Shown here: positions 52,862 through 61,222 of the stretch, one piece after another
How positions within the stretch are numbered: position 1 is the stretch's first letter
Layout: every line of letters begins with the position of its first letter
DNA from: RUG14515 sp045117995
GTDB lineage: Bacteria > Bacillota_I > Bacilli_A > RFN20 > CAG-826
Reading direction: 5' to 3'
NCBI GenBank assembly: GCA_045117995.1
Contig: JBGUOH010000004.1
Location: 1 to 64,000 of the forward strand
Length of the DNA: 64,000 bases
Translations under genes and position numbers: made by a program
Notes under the pieces: generated by a model
Databases searched by the model: none
The model's input: the letters and a program-made list of their open reading frames with translations, nothing else
What the model was told of the DNA's origin: nothing

Positions 52862-53278
52862 TTATTCATTGTCATCTTGACTGAGAATTACCGCGCGACA
52901 TTTATGATAATCAGTATGTGTCGCAAGGCTGAGATATAGCGAGCAAAGTCCTACAAGGAAGATAAAGCTATTAATACCAATCAATAAGCCTAATTGCATA
53001 GAACTTGTACTGAAGCGACCATAGTTCGCTATGGTGACAGCGATAGAAGCAATGACAAGCAAAGCGCCTAAACCAAGGAAGACAAAACGTAAGACTTTAT
53101 AAACGTTGACTCTCTTTTGTGCTTGCTCAAGACTTGGCATCTTAGTGCGGGCGTTTTGATACTCAGTAACGTAACCATTCTTGTATTCTTCTTTTCTTTC
53201 GTCCATTAAAACAAAAGAATGATTTGGATTATCTTTTATAGATCCATACTTGGAATTATGCATATCTTTAAAACCCAT
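52862..53278 (-). CDS. Small membrane protein of unknown function
   Basis: A 138-aa protein with a charged N-terminal half and two membrane helices (about 62-84 and 97-118). Family not recognised. Convergent with the methyltransferase gene and divergent from the acetyltransferase gene. Confidence 0.6.
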   Translation of the reverse strand: MGFKDMHNSKYGSIKDNPNHSFVLMDERKEEYKNGYVTEYQNARTKMPSLEQAQKRVNVYKVLRFVFLGLGALLVIASIAVTIANYGRFSTSSMQLGLLIGINSFIFLVGLCSLYLSLATHTDYHKCRAVILSQDDNE

Positions 53279-53340
53279 AATGTTTAGACCTCGAATAAAA
53301 TGGTAACATTTTGTTTTGATAAATGCTATATAATATGGAC

Positions 53341-53961
53341 ATGAACGAAAAAGAAAAAATGCTGCAAGGCAAGATCTATGATTCTATCTATCCTGAACTA
53401 TATAACAGGAGATTAGAAGCCAATAAGCTTTGCATTCAATATAACAATCTACCTGAAGCTCATCCAGATAGAGCAAAAGTATTAAAACAAATATTCCCAA
53501 ACTCAGACGAAACACTTTTTGTACGTGGTCCTGTCTATGTTGATTATGGCTGCTACACTAAAATCGGTAGACACTGCTATTTCAATTTCAATTTAGTAAT
53601 CTTAGATGTTTGCCCAGTCACCATAGGTGATAATTGTTTCTTTGGCCCAAATATCTCAATCATTACCGCTTTACACTCATTAGTGGCTAAAGAAAGAGAA
53701 ATCTATTTTGACAAAGAAAAGGGTTATGAAACCGATAGAGAATATGGAAAACCAATTACCATCGGTAATAACTGTTGGATTGGTGGTAATGTGACCATTC
53801 TTCCAGGAGTAACCATCCACGATAACGTTGTCGTTGGTGCGGGTTCAGTGGTCACCAAAGATTTAGAAAGTGGTGGCATTTACGTCGGGAACCCAGCAAA
53901 AAAACTGAGAGATATCGACGAAGAAAAAGACTCCATCTACAATCACAAAGAGTTGTGGTAA
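53341..53961 (+). CDS. Maltose/galactoside O-acetyltransferase-like LbH protein
   Basis: A 206-aa left-handed beta-helix acetyltransferase of the Maa/LacA/NodL class: N-terminal KMLQGKIYDS ... hexapeptide repeats (ITIGNNCWIGGNVTILPGVTI) and VGNPAKKLR. It transfers acetyl from acetyl-CoA to a sugar. TATAAT ends 6 nt before the ATG at 53341; an in-frame ATG at 53323 overlaps the -10 region and is rejected. Confidence 0.87.
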   Translation: MNEKEKMLQGKIYDSIYPELYNRRLEANKLCIQYNNLPEAHPDRAKVLKQIFPNSDETLFVRGPVYVDYGCYTKIGRHCYFNFNLVILDVCPVTIGDNCFFGPNISIITALHSLVAKEREIYFDKEKGYETDREYGKPITIGNNCWIGGNVTILPGVTIHDNVVVGAGSVVTKDLESGGIYVGNPAKKLRDIDEEKDSIYNHKELW

Positions 53962-55578
53962 TTAGAAATTCTTTTTACGAGCGTGCTTATCTTCGTACAT
54001 TAAGTGGTCAGCACGTCTAGCTACGCTATGGGCGTCTTTGTCGCCAGCGTATGTATAATCCGCTAAACCGATAGCGACACTAATTCTTTCCCATGGTTCT
54101 TTAGCGAAAGCGCAAATTTCTTCACTCTTTTCAATAAAGAGTTTTTTAAGTTTTTCTCTATTGAGATAATCTTCGCCTTGTAAGATAACGGCAAATTCGT
54201 CACCACCAAGTCTAAAGACTGGGCTCTTAGAGAAGACACGGCAAATTAAGTGACAGGAATTCTTTAAATAGACGTCACCTTTATCATGACCATATGTATC
54301 GTTAATTGTCTTTAAATCATCACAGTCAAAAATCGCAATAGCGAATGTTGGATCTTCACCCTCATCAATTCTCTTTTGTATTTGCTCCATAAAGATGTCA
54401 TAGGCACCTTTATTACGCACACTAGTTAATGCGTCAGCGTACGCTAGTGAGTTAAGGTCAGAGATATATCCGCCTAAATGTTCAATTAATCTATTAGTCG
54501 CAGCGGTTAAAGTACCGACTTCGTCGTTACCGTTATAGTCGAGCTTAACATCATAGTTACCTTTGTTAATTTCTTCCGCAGCGTTAGTTAATTCTCTTAA
54601 TGGTTTGGTAATGTGTCTTGCAAAGACAATGGTTAAGACAGCGAACACAAGCGCAACCGCTAAAGCGGCGACAACAAGTTGAACGACTAAACGTTGCCAT
54701 GGACCATTAACTTCACTAACAGTGATGACAACATTTAAACGTGTGCCATTGCTTAATGGTTTCCAAACACCAATCTTTTTCACGCCATTATAGGTATATT
54801 CAATGACGCCTTTATTGGAAAGAAGACCCTTTGGAACAGTTGGGATATCTTCTTCATTCATACTTAAGACATCGATATATGGGTGATAAACAATATTACC
54901 TTCTGAATCATCAATAAAAGCGTAGCCAGTTTCTTGCAATTTAATTGCATCAACTTGGGCTTTCATAGTGAGATAACTAATTTCAATACCCACAACACCA
55001 ACGAAGTTGTTGCCTTTATAAACAGGAACGTTATAAGAAATAACACGTTCTTCAATCGTATCAGTGATATATGGTTTTAACCAAATTGCTTTGCCAGTGA
55101 ATTTAGGAACAGTGAACCAAACAAGTTTGGAAGTATCTTCTGTATCGTATTTAGAGATATCAGTCACTTCGTGTTCTTCGAATTCATTAGTTTTATTTTT
55201 GACATACCAGAAACCTTTTTCAGTTTCGGAGTAGTGAGGATCAATACGGTAGTAGTAAGTCATGACACCGTTAGTTTGATTAGCGGCAGTATTAAAAACG
55301 TTTTTCGCTCTATTGATGTGCTTATCTAAATCACTGTCACTAACAGTTAATAAGTCAGACTTAATATATGTGGAAACGGTTTCAACAGATTGTTCGACAC
55401 TTTCAAAGTAGTAGTCCAAACTCTTCTCGCCAGCTTCACATAAAAGTTGTAAGTTTTGTTGTGCGGAATCAATACCAATGTTTCTTACGGAAATCGCCGA
55501 AATGATAGTGGCGACAATAATCGCTACGAGAATGCCGGTAATTGTGAGTAATGTGTACTTCGATTGAATAGAACGCAT
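53962..55578 (-). CDS. dCache-HAMP-GGDEF diguanylate cyclase
   Basis: A 538-aa sensor: membrane helix 1 (about 9-31), a dCache extracellular sensor (about 35-295), helix 2 (about 297-320), HAMP (about 320-375) and GGDEF domain (about 378-538) with intact GGDEF at 458-462. An extracellular ligand likely controls c-di-GMP synthesis. Convergent with, and abutting, the acetyltransferase gene. AAGGAA precedes the ATG. Confidence 0.9.
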   Translation of the reverse strand: MRSIQSKYTLLTITGILVAIIVATIISAISVRNIGIDSAQQNLQLLCEAGEKSLDYYFESVEQSVETVSTYIKSDLLTVSDSDLDKHINRAKNVFNTAANQTNGVMTYYYRIDPHYSETEKGFWYVKNKTNEFEEHEVTDISKYDTEDTSKLVWFTVPKFTGKAIWLKPYITDTIEERVISYNVPVYKGNNFVGVVGIEISYLTMKAQVDAIKLQETGYAFIDDSEGNIVYHPYIDVLSMNEEDIPTVPKGLLSNKGVIEYTYNGVKKIGVWKPLSNGTRLNVVITVSEVNGPWQRLVVQLVVAALAVALVFAVLTIVFARHITKPLRELTNAAEEINKGNYDVKLDYNGNDEVGTLTAATNRLIEHLGGYISDLNSLAYADALTSVRNKGAYDIFMEQIQKRIDEGEDPTFAIAIFDCDDLKTINDTYGHDKGDVYLKNSCHLICRVFSKSPVFRLGGDEFAVILQGEDYLNREKLKKLFIEKSEEICAFAKEPWERISVAIGLADYTYAGDKDAHSVARRADHLMYEDKHARKKNF

Positions 55579-55764
55579 GTTGGGTTTCCTTAAATCGTTT
55601 TTATATTCTAATAAAATTATTTATATAATTCAATTTCAAAACTTTTAAATTTATGGCTTATCTTGCTTCAGAAGGTAAACAGATTTTGCGATTTGTACTG
55701 TTTATCCCCTTAAAAAGAATAAATCTTTTTGTTATAGTTAATATCAAGAGCGAGGTTAATATTT

Positions 55765-56655
55765 ATGGCTTTTCAAATATTTACCGACACTTCTTCTGGC
55801 ATGTCCAGAGAGTTAAGGGAGAAATACGGAATTGAGTATTTTCGTATGGGATTAAATATCGCTGGAAGAGAACTCCATGGCGATTTAGATTATCCAGAAT
55901 TCTCAAGAGAACAATTATATGAATGGGTCAAAGACCCAAATATTAAAATCACCACAAGTTTAGTGGCCACTGATGAATTCATTAACAAGTGTGAAAAATA
56001 CTTAAAGCAAGGCATTGATATTTTATACATTGCCTGCACAGACGCTTTAAGTGGCACACGTGGTGTTTTTGAGTTAGTTAAACAAGACTTACAAGAAAAG
56101 TATCCAGAACGTCAAATCTTATCAATCAATTCTTGCCGTGCGGAAATGGCTTTAGGCTTAATGGTTATCGAAGCCGCGAAAAAGCAAAAACAAGGCATGT
56201 CTATTGATGAAACATATAAGTACATTCAAGAAATCAAACAATACTTCCACCAAGTTGGTAGTATTGACACTCTTAAATATTTAAAAGCCTATGGTCGTGT
56301 TAGTGGCGCCGCTGCTTTCTTCGCTGATACATTAAATATTAAGCCTCTCATTATGGCGGACATCTATGGCAACAACTACACCTTTAAAAAGGTGCATGGT
56401 CCAATGAAAGCCATGGTGGAATGCTTTGAATATGTGAAAAAACATATGGTGGAAGGTGTGACTGATGTCGTCTATCTTGGTGAAACAATGCCAGGAGAGG
56501 CTAAAGATTATTTAAAGAAACGCATCGAAGAAGAATTACATCTTCCAACCGAAGAATACATTATCAGCCCAATCGTTGGTGTGTGCTGTGGACCAGGTAT
56601 GTATGGTTGCTGGTTCAGAGGCGACTTAGTCACCGAAATGGGCGCTAAAAAGTAG
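55765..56655 (+). CDS. DegV-family fatty-acid-binding protein
   Basis: A 296-aa protein with DegV motifs: N-terminal IFTDTSSGMS, TTSLVATDEF, ACTDALSGTRG and a Gly-rich VGVCCGPGMYGC near the C-terminus. DegV/FakB proteins bind a fatty acid that FakA phosphorylates for phospholipid synthesis. FakA is not in this window. GCGAGG precedes the ATG. Confidence 0.87.
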   Translation: MAFQIFTDTSSGMSRELREKYGIEYFRMGLNIAGRELHGDLDYPEFSREQLYEWVKDPNIKITTSLVATDEFINKCEKYLKQGIDILYIACTDALSGTRGVFELVKQDLQEKYPERQILSINSCRAEMALGLMVIEAAKKQKQGMSIDETYKYIQEIKQYFHQVGSIDTLKYLKAYGRVSGAAAFFADTLNIKPLIMADIYGNNYTFKKVHGPMKAMVECFEYVKKHMVEGVTDVVYLGETMPGEAKDYLKKRIEEELHLPTEEYIISPIVGVCCGPGMYGCWFRGDLVTEMGAKK

Positions 56656-56708
56656 TGTTTTATAAAATAAGGAGTTATAATAATTAACGTAGAAAAGGAG
56701 ATTTATGT

Positions 56709-57101
56709 ATGCGTAAATTATCAAAAACATTTTTAACCATCAGTGCAGTTTTATCATTCATCTGTGCTGGTATCTTCTTAATCGTTGGCATCATTATGAT
56801 TGCTGCCGGTGCTATTGGTGCTCCTGCAATCGCTGAAGCTGAACAAGGTGGCGATGTCGCTGCTGCTGCTTACTTAGGCGGCATGATTGGTGGCGCTGTT
56901 GTCTTCTTCTTCTTAGCGGTCTTCGCTTTAGTGTCCGGTATTGTTTCTAACAAAGCAAAAGCCACACAAGCGATGGGTAACTTAATCTGTGCCATCGTCT
57001 TCAGTGCTATTTCCTGCACATGGTTAGGCGTTGCCGGTGGTATCTTAGGCTTAGTTGCTAACTCAAGAGAAAAAAACAGTGGTGTTGTTGACGCCCAATA
57101 A
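56709..57101 (+). CDS. Small hydrophobic membrane protein
   Basis: A 130-aa Ala/Gly/Ile-rich protein with three or four membrane helices (about 8-35, 55-78, 88-115) and a polar tail. AAAAGGAGA precedes the ATG. Function unknown; its stop directly adjoins the stop of the convergent GNAT gene. Confidence 0.6.
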   Translation: MRKLSKTFLTISAVLSFICAGIFLIVGIIMIAAGAIGAPAIAEAEQGGDVAAAAYLGGMIGGAVVFFFLAVFALVSGIVSNKAKATQAMGNLICAIVFSAISCTWLGVAGGILGLVANSREKNSGVVDAQ

Positions 57102-57641
57102 TTAAGCTTCTTTAATATAAGGTCTATTACGTTCTCCAAATCCGAGAACAAATATTTCTTGATAAGAAGTAAAATCAACTTGATGAGAACCAATGTACGC
57201 GGTTTCGTAAATGACTCCGTATTCATTGGTTTTTAATTTATTTGGCTTAAAGCCATGAGAGAAGTAGAACTTCTGTCTAACCACTCTCTCTTCATAATTA
57301 GGGTATTTTGGATCAACTTCTTCATAACAAAGAAGAAGGACTAAATCTAGATACTCTTTTTTAATATCTTCGATGATTTGACCACCAAAACCTTGGTGAC
57401 GATATTCTTCAACGACCGCTAAAAAGAAGATATAGCAAACATCTTGATAGAAGCTTAAGAAAGCAAAACCGATAAATGTATTATCAAGATAATACGCATA
57501 CAGTTTGTTTTCTTTCTTTTCTAAAGATTTGAAGAAATATTTTGTGGGAGGTCTTTCATCCTCAGGAAAAGCACTTTCTAACAAACTAGAAACTTCTTTT
57601 TTGATATCTATTTGGTCTAAATAGAGGATTTTGTTCAACAT
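57102..57641 (-). CDS. GNAT-family N-acetyltransferase
   Basis: A 179-aa protein with acetyl-CoA loop VVEEYRHQGFGGQIIEDI (R-H-Q-G-F-G) and preceding strand CYIFFLAV. Substrate unknown. TAAAAT lies 6 nt before the ATG, so it is probably leaderless. Confidence 0.78.
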   Translation of the reverse strand: MLNKILYLDQIDIKKEVSSLLESAFPEDERPPTKYFFKSLEKKENKLYAYYLDNTFIGFAFLSFYQDVCYIFFLAVVEEYRHQGFGGQIIEDIKKEYLDLVLLLCYEEVDPKYPNYEERVVRQKFYFSHGFKPNKLKTNEYGVIYETAYIGSHQVDFTSYQEIFVLGFGERNRPYIKEA

Positions 57642-57722
57642 ATTTATATTTTAAGCGCATTGTTCTTCCTTTAGTATTACTAATTTGTCATAATGTCAGT
57701 GAAGGGACATATAGGTATAATT

Positions 57723-58229
57723 ATGAAAACATTAGTTGTTTATTTTTCTCGTATAGGCGAAAACTCCGTCAACGGGCAAACACAAGTGATTGAAAAAGGA
57801 TTCACAGAAATCCTCGCAGAGAAGATCTCACAAGCGAAAAACGCTCCAATGTTCAAGATTGAACCAGAAGAGCCATATCCATTCTCTTATGATGAATGTG
57901 TTAAACGTTCAAGAAGAGAAGATGAAACAGGTGAAAGAGTGCCTTATCTTCACCCATTACCAAATCTTGATGAATACGATGTGATTTATTTAGGTTTCCC
58001 ATGCTGGTGGAGAACATATCCACGTGTCGTGGCGACATTTGTGAGAGATTATAAATTTATCGGTAAAACCATCTATCCTTTCTGCACTAATGAGGAAGGT
58101 TCTTTAGGCTTAGCGGAAATGGAACTTAAAGGTGCGGCAAGAGGCGCAGTTATTAAACCAGGCTTTGCCTGTAAGGGTAGTGAAGTTGCCTCGATTGATG
58201 AAAAACTCAAAGCGTGGTTGGAAAAATAA
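57723..58229 (+). CDS. Flavodoxin
   Basis: A 168-aa flavodoxin with an N-terminal phosphate loop LVVYFSRIGENS, then YLGFPCWWRTYPRVVATFV and a C-terminal flavin region (FCTNEEGSLGLA). The frame is open to 57693, but the first beta strand fixes the start at 57723. It is 2 bp upstream of the flavodiiron gene and may donate electrons in the same pathway. Confidence 0.85.
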   Translation: MKTLVVYFSRIGENSVNGQTQVIEKGFTEILAEKISQAKNAPMFKIEPEEPYPFSYDECVKRSRREDETGERVPYLHPLPNLDEYDVIYLGFPCWWRTYPRVVATFVRDYKFIGKTIYPFCTNEEGSLGLAEMELKGAARGAVIKPGFACKGSEVASIDEKLKAWLEK

Positions 58230-58231
58230 TT

Positions 58232-60031
58232 ATGAAGAAACTAGTTACAAAAGATATTTATTACGTTGGTGTTAATGACCATCAAATAGACCTCTTTGAA
58301 GGTCAATATATTGTCCCTAATGGTATGGCGTATAACTCATACGTCATCAAAGATGAATTAATCGCTATTATGGACACTGTGGATCAACACTTCACAGATG
58401 AATGGTTAAAGAATATTGAAGGTGTCTTAGAAGGAGAAAAACCAACATATTTAATCATTCAACATATGGAGCCTGATCACTCTGCGAATATCATTAATTT
58501 CTTAAAGAAATATCCTGATACATATGTCGTGGGTAATCCAAAGACATTCAAGATGATGGAACAATTCTTCCATCAAGATATCCCTCATAAACTTATCGTT
58601 AACGATGGTGATACCTTAAATCTTGGCGCACATATCCTCACGTTCGTCTTTGCCCCAATGGTGCACTGGCCAGAAGTTATGTTCACCTACGATAGCACTG
58701 CAAAAGTCTTATTCAGCGCGGATGCTTTTGGTAAGTTCGGTGCATTAGACATCGAAGATGAATGGGACTGTGAAGCCCGCAGATACTATTTCGGTATTGT
58801 TGGTAAATACGGCCCACAAGTCCAAGCGGTCTTAAAGAAAGCCGCAGCTTTAGATATTCAAACCATTTGTCCATTACATGGACCAATCTTAAAAGATGAC
58901 TTATCACATTATTTAAAACTATATGATACTTGGTCATCCTATCAAGCCGAAACAGATGGTGTCGCTATATTCTATACATCCGTCTATGGTCACACTAAAG
59001 AAGCAGTGGAACTCTTGAAAGAAAAGTTAGAGGCTAATGGCACTCCTAAGATTGCTTGTACAGATTTAGCAAGAGAAGATATGGCGGAAGCCGTGGAAGA
59101 CGCTTTTAGATACTCTAAAATCGTTTTAGCGACAACAACATATAACGCTGGTATCTTCCCGTTTATGGATGAATTCATTGCCCACTTAGTGGAACGCAAT
59201 TTCCAAAATAAGAAAATTGGTTTCATTGAAAATGGTTCTTGGGCTCCATTAGCGGCTAAGGTCATGAAAGATAAGCTCGCTAATATGAAGAATCTCACCT
59301 TTATTGAACCAACAGTGAAGATTCTTTCCGCGATGAGTGAAGAAAACAAAGAACAAATTAACCTTCTCGCTGACGCATTAAGTAGTGACTATAAAGCCAT
59401 GAAAGAACTCAAAGAAGAAAAGAAACCAGAACTCGATCCTAAAGCCTTATTTAAGATTGGTTATGGTTTATATGTTGTCACCTGTAAAGATGAAAAGAAA
59501 GACAACGCTTTGATTCTTAATAGTGTCACTCAATTAACCGATACCCCATTAAGAGTAGCGGTCAATATCAATAAGCTTAACTTCTCACATGACGTCATCA
59601 AAAAGAGTGGTGTTCTTAACATCAACTGCTTAAATAATGAGACACCATTCAGTGTCTTCCAAAAATATGGATTTGTTTCTGGCAAAGACAAAAACAAATT
59701 CGAAGGCGAAGAAGTGATGAGAAGTGAAAACGGTTTAGTGGTTCTTTCTAATTACATTAACGCTTTTATCTCATTAAAAGTGGATAACTACGTCGATTTA
59801 GGAACTCATGGCATGTTCATTTGTTCCGTTACCGAAAGTAAAGTTATTAACAACATTGAAACCATGACCTATAACTACTATCAAGCAAACGTTAAACCAA
59901 AGCCAGATACCGAAAAGAAGAAAGGCTATGTTTGTAAAGTCTGTGGTTATGTCCATGAAGGTGATTTACCAGACGATTTCATCTGCCCACTTTGTAAGCA
60001 CGGTGTCGCAGATTTTGAAGAGATAAAATAA
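58232..60031 (+). CDS. Flavodiiron protein fused to flavin reductase and rubredoxin
   Basis: A 599-aa fusion. The beta-lactamase-like diiron domain (about 1-240) has HMEPDHS, VHWPEVMF, SADAFGKFG and CPLHGPILKDDL. A flavodoxin domain (about 245-395; AIFYTSVYGHTKEA) follows, then a flavin-reductase-like domain (about 405-555) and a C-terminal rubredoxin (CKVCGYVH ... CPLCKHG, about 566-599). It should reduce oxygen to water, or nitric oxide, using NAD(P)H. Having reductase and rubredoxin in one chain makes it nearly self-sufficient. AAGGAG and a rubredoxin gene follow. Confidence 0.88.
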   Translation: MKKLVTKDIYYVGVNDHQIDLFEGQYIVPNGMAYNSYVIKDELIAIMDTVDQHFTDEWLKNIEGVLEGEKPTYLIIQHMEPDHSANIINFLKKYPDTYVVGNPKTFKMMEQFFHQDIPHKLIVNDGDTLNLGAHILTFVFAPMVHWPEVMFTYDSTAKVLFSADAFGKFGALDIEDEWDCEARRYYFGIVGKYGPQVQAVLKKAAALDIQTICPLHGPILKDDLSHYLKLYDTWSSYQAETDGVAIFYTSVYGHTKEAVELLKEKLEANGTPKIACTDLAREDMAEAVEDAFRYSKIVLATTTYNAGIFPFMDEFIAHLVERNFQNKKIGFIENGSWAPLAAKVMKDKLANMKNLTFIEPTVKILSAMSEENKEQINLLADALSSDYKAMKELKEEKKPELDPKALFKIGYGLYVVTCKDEKKDNALILNSVTQLTDTPLRVAVNINKLNFSHDVIKKSGVLNINCLNNETPFSVFQKYGFVSGKDKNKFEGEEVMRSENGLVVLSNYINAFISLKVDNYVDLGTHGMFICSVTESKVINNIETMTYNYYQANVKPKPDTEKKKGYVCKVCGYVHEGDLPDDFICPLCKHGVADFEEIK

Positions 60032-60043
60032 AGGAGAAAAAGT

Positions 60044-60199
60044 ATGAAATACGTATGTCAAGCTTGTGGCTTTGTCTACGATGAAGAACTTGGTGATCCA
60101 GATCGTGGTATCGCTCCTGGCACAAAGTTTGAAGATCTTCCAGAAGACTATACCTGTGCGTGGTGTGGCGCTGGAAAAGACATGTTCGCCGCGCAATAA
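60044..60199 (+). CDS. Rubredoxin
   Basis: A 51-aa protein with both FeS4 loops, CQACGF (Cys 5 and 8) and CAWCGAG (Cys 38 and 41), plus DPDRGIAPGTKFEDLPEDYTC. It is an electron carrier for the adjacent flavodiiron protein or for rubrerythrin. AAAGGAG precedes the ATG, 12 bp after the flavodiiron stop, so it is in the same operon. Confidence 0.95.
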   Translation: MKYVCQACGFVYDEELGDPDRGIAPGTKFEDLPEDYTCAWCGAGKDMFAAQ

Positions 60200-60210
60200 A
60201 TAGAATTAAT

Positions 60211-60259
60211 CCCTTAACCTATAAATCGCTATTATCATTTATTAGGATAAGGGTTTTTT
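60211..60259 (+). terminator. Terminator of the flavodoxin-flavodiiron-rubredoxin operon
   Basis: CCCTTA (60211-60216) pairs with TAAGGG (60248-60253), extended inwards by a second CCTA/TAGG stem, followed by six T residues. Confidence 0.8.
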
Positions 60260-60318
60260 CTTGTTTTTCTTTTTTATAAATAAAGAAACGTGTATCATTA
60301 TCTCATGGGTAAAAAACT

Positions 60319-61173
60319 ATGAAGAATTCAAGACTTTTATTAATCATTCCTGCTTTATTAATCTCTAGCTGTGGAGATGCTCAATCATATGGCAAAAAGA
60401 TTACTTTGGAGAAAGCCAAAGAAGTTTATGAAGATATCAATGATGAATATAAGATTTCAGATGGCTGGGTTGTTAGCTTTTCACAAGAAATGGTGGAAGG
60501 TAAAGACGATAACAAAACCACACAAAAGATGCGTTACAAAGCCAAAAAGAACGCCACAAGTCTTTATTTAAATTATCGATTAAATAGTCAATCGAACGGT
60601 GATAGAACAAACATTCATAACGAATATTATGTCTTCCCTGATGAAAAGCGCCACGAAATACTCTACGTTAAAAGCGAGAACCTCATTACTGAACAAAAAA
60701 CAGAAATCGCGATTGATAACAGCTATTATTATTATGGTTATTCAAGCACATTGATCAATGAGTTTAGATACATATCCGAATTTGAATACGCTACTCAGTA
60801 CAGCTATCCATTGTCAATGCTGCAATCATTAATGAGAGGCGTAGATGAAGAAGATGGTGAAGAGGAAGAAAACAAATATGAATTCTATTCATCTAGAAAA
60901 GGTGACTTAACTATCAAATATGATTTCAAATTAAAAAGTCAAAAGACATCTTTTGATTATGAAGCCACTAAAAAAGGTAGTGCGATTTTCACGTTTAAAG
61001 ATTATAAATGCACCAAACTCAGTGCGAATATGGTCACGGTTTACGGCAATAAGCAAACGATAAATATTGAGTATTCTTATCCAAAGTCTATTAAAATCGA
61101 ACCACCTGATGGTTGGGAAGATAATCTCGTCGGTAGTAGTGTTTCTAGCACATCTTCTAAATCTACCTGGTAA
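60319..61173 (+). CDS. Lipoprotein of unknown function
   Basis: A 284-aa lipoprotein with signal and lipobox LLISSC (Cys 18), an extended beta-rich domain and a Ser-rich tail. Family not recognised. A five-codon frame (60305-60322, MGKKL) overlaps its ATG as ATGA, and TATCAT lies 6 nt before that mini-frame, so translation may be coupled. Confidence 0.7.
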   Translation: MKNSRLLLIIPALLISSCGDAQSYGKKITLEKAKEVYEDINDEYKISDGWVVSFSQEMVEGKDDNKTTQKMRYKAKKNATSLYLNYRLNSQSNGDRTNIHNEYYVFPDEKRHEILYVKSENLITEQKTEIAIDNSYYYYGYSSTLINEFRYISEFEYATQYSYPLSMLQSLMRGVDEEDGEEEENKYEFYSSRKGDLTIKYDFKLKSQKTSFDYEATKKGSAIFTFKDYKCTKLSANMVTVYGNKQTINIEYSYPKSIKIEPPDGWEDNLVGSSVSSTSSKSTW

Positions 61174-61222
61174 TTTAAAGCATATTACTATCATTATTTA
61201 TTATTTCTAATATAATAAAGGC

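Noticed and set aside
52842..52866. Weak hairpin between the methyltransferase gene and the convergent membrane protein gene
   Set aside because: Only five contiguous pairs and a poor T-run, too weak to call a terminator.
55653..55835. 60-codon plus-strand frame upstream of the DegV gene
   Set aside because: It overlaps the DegV start in another frame, has no RBS and covers the probable promoter.
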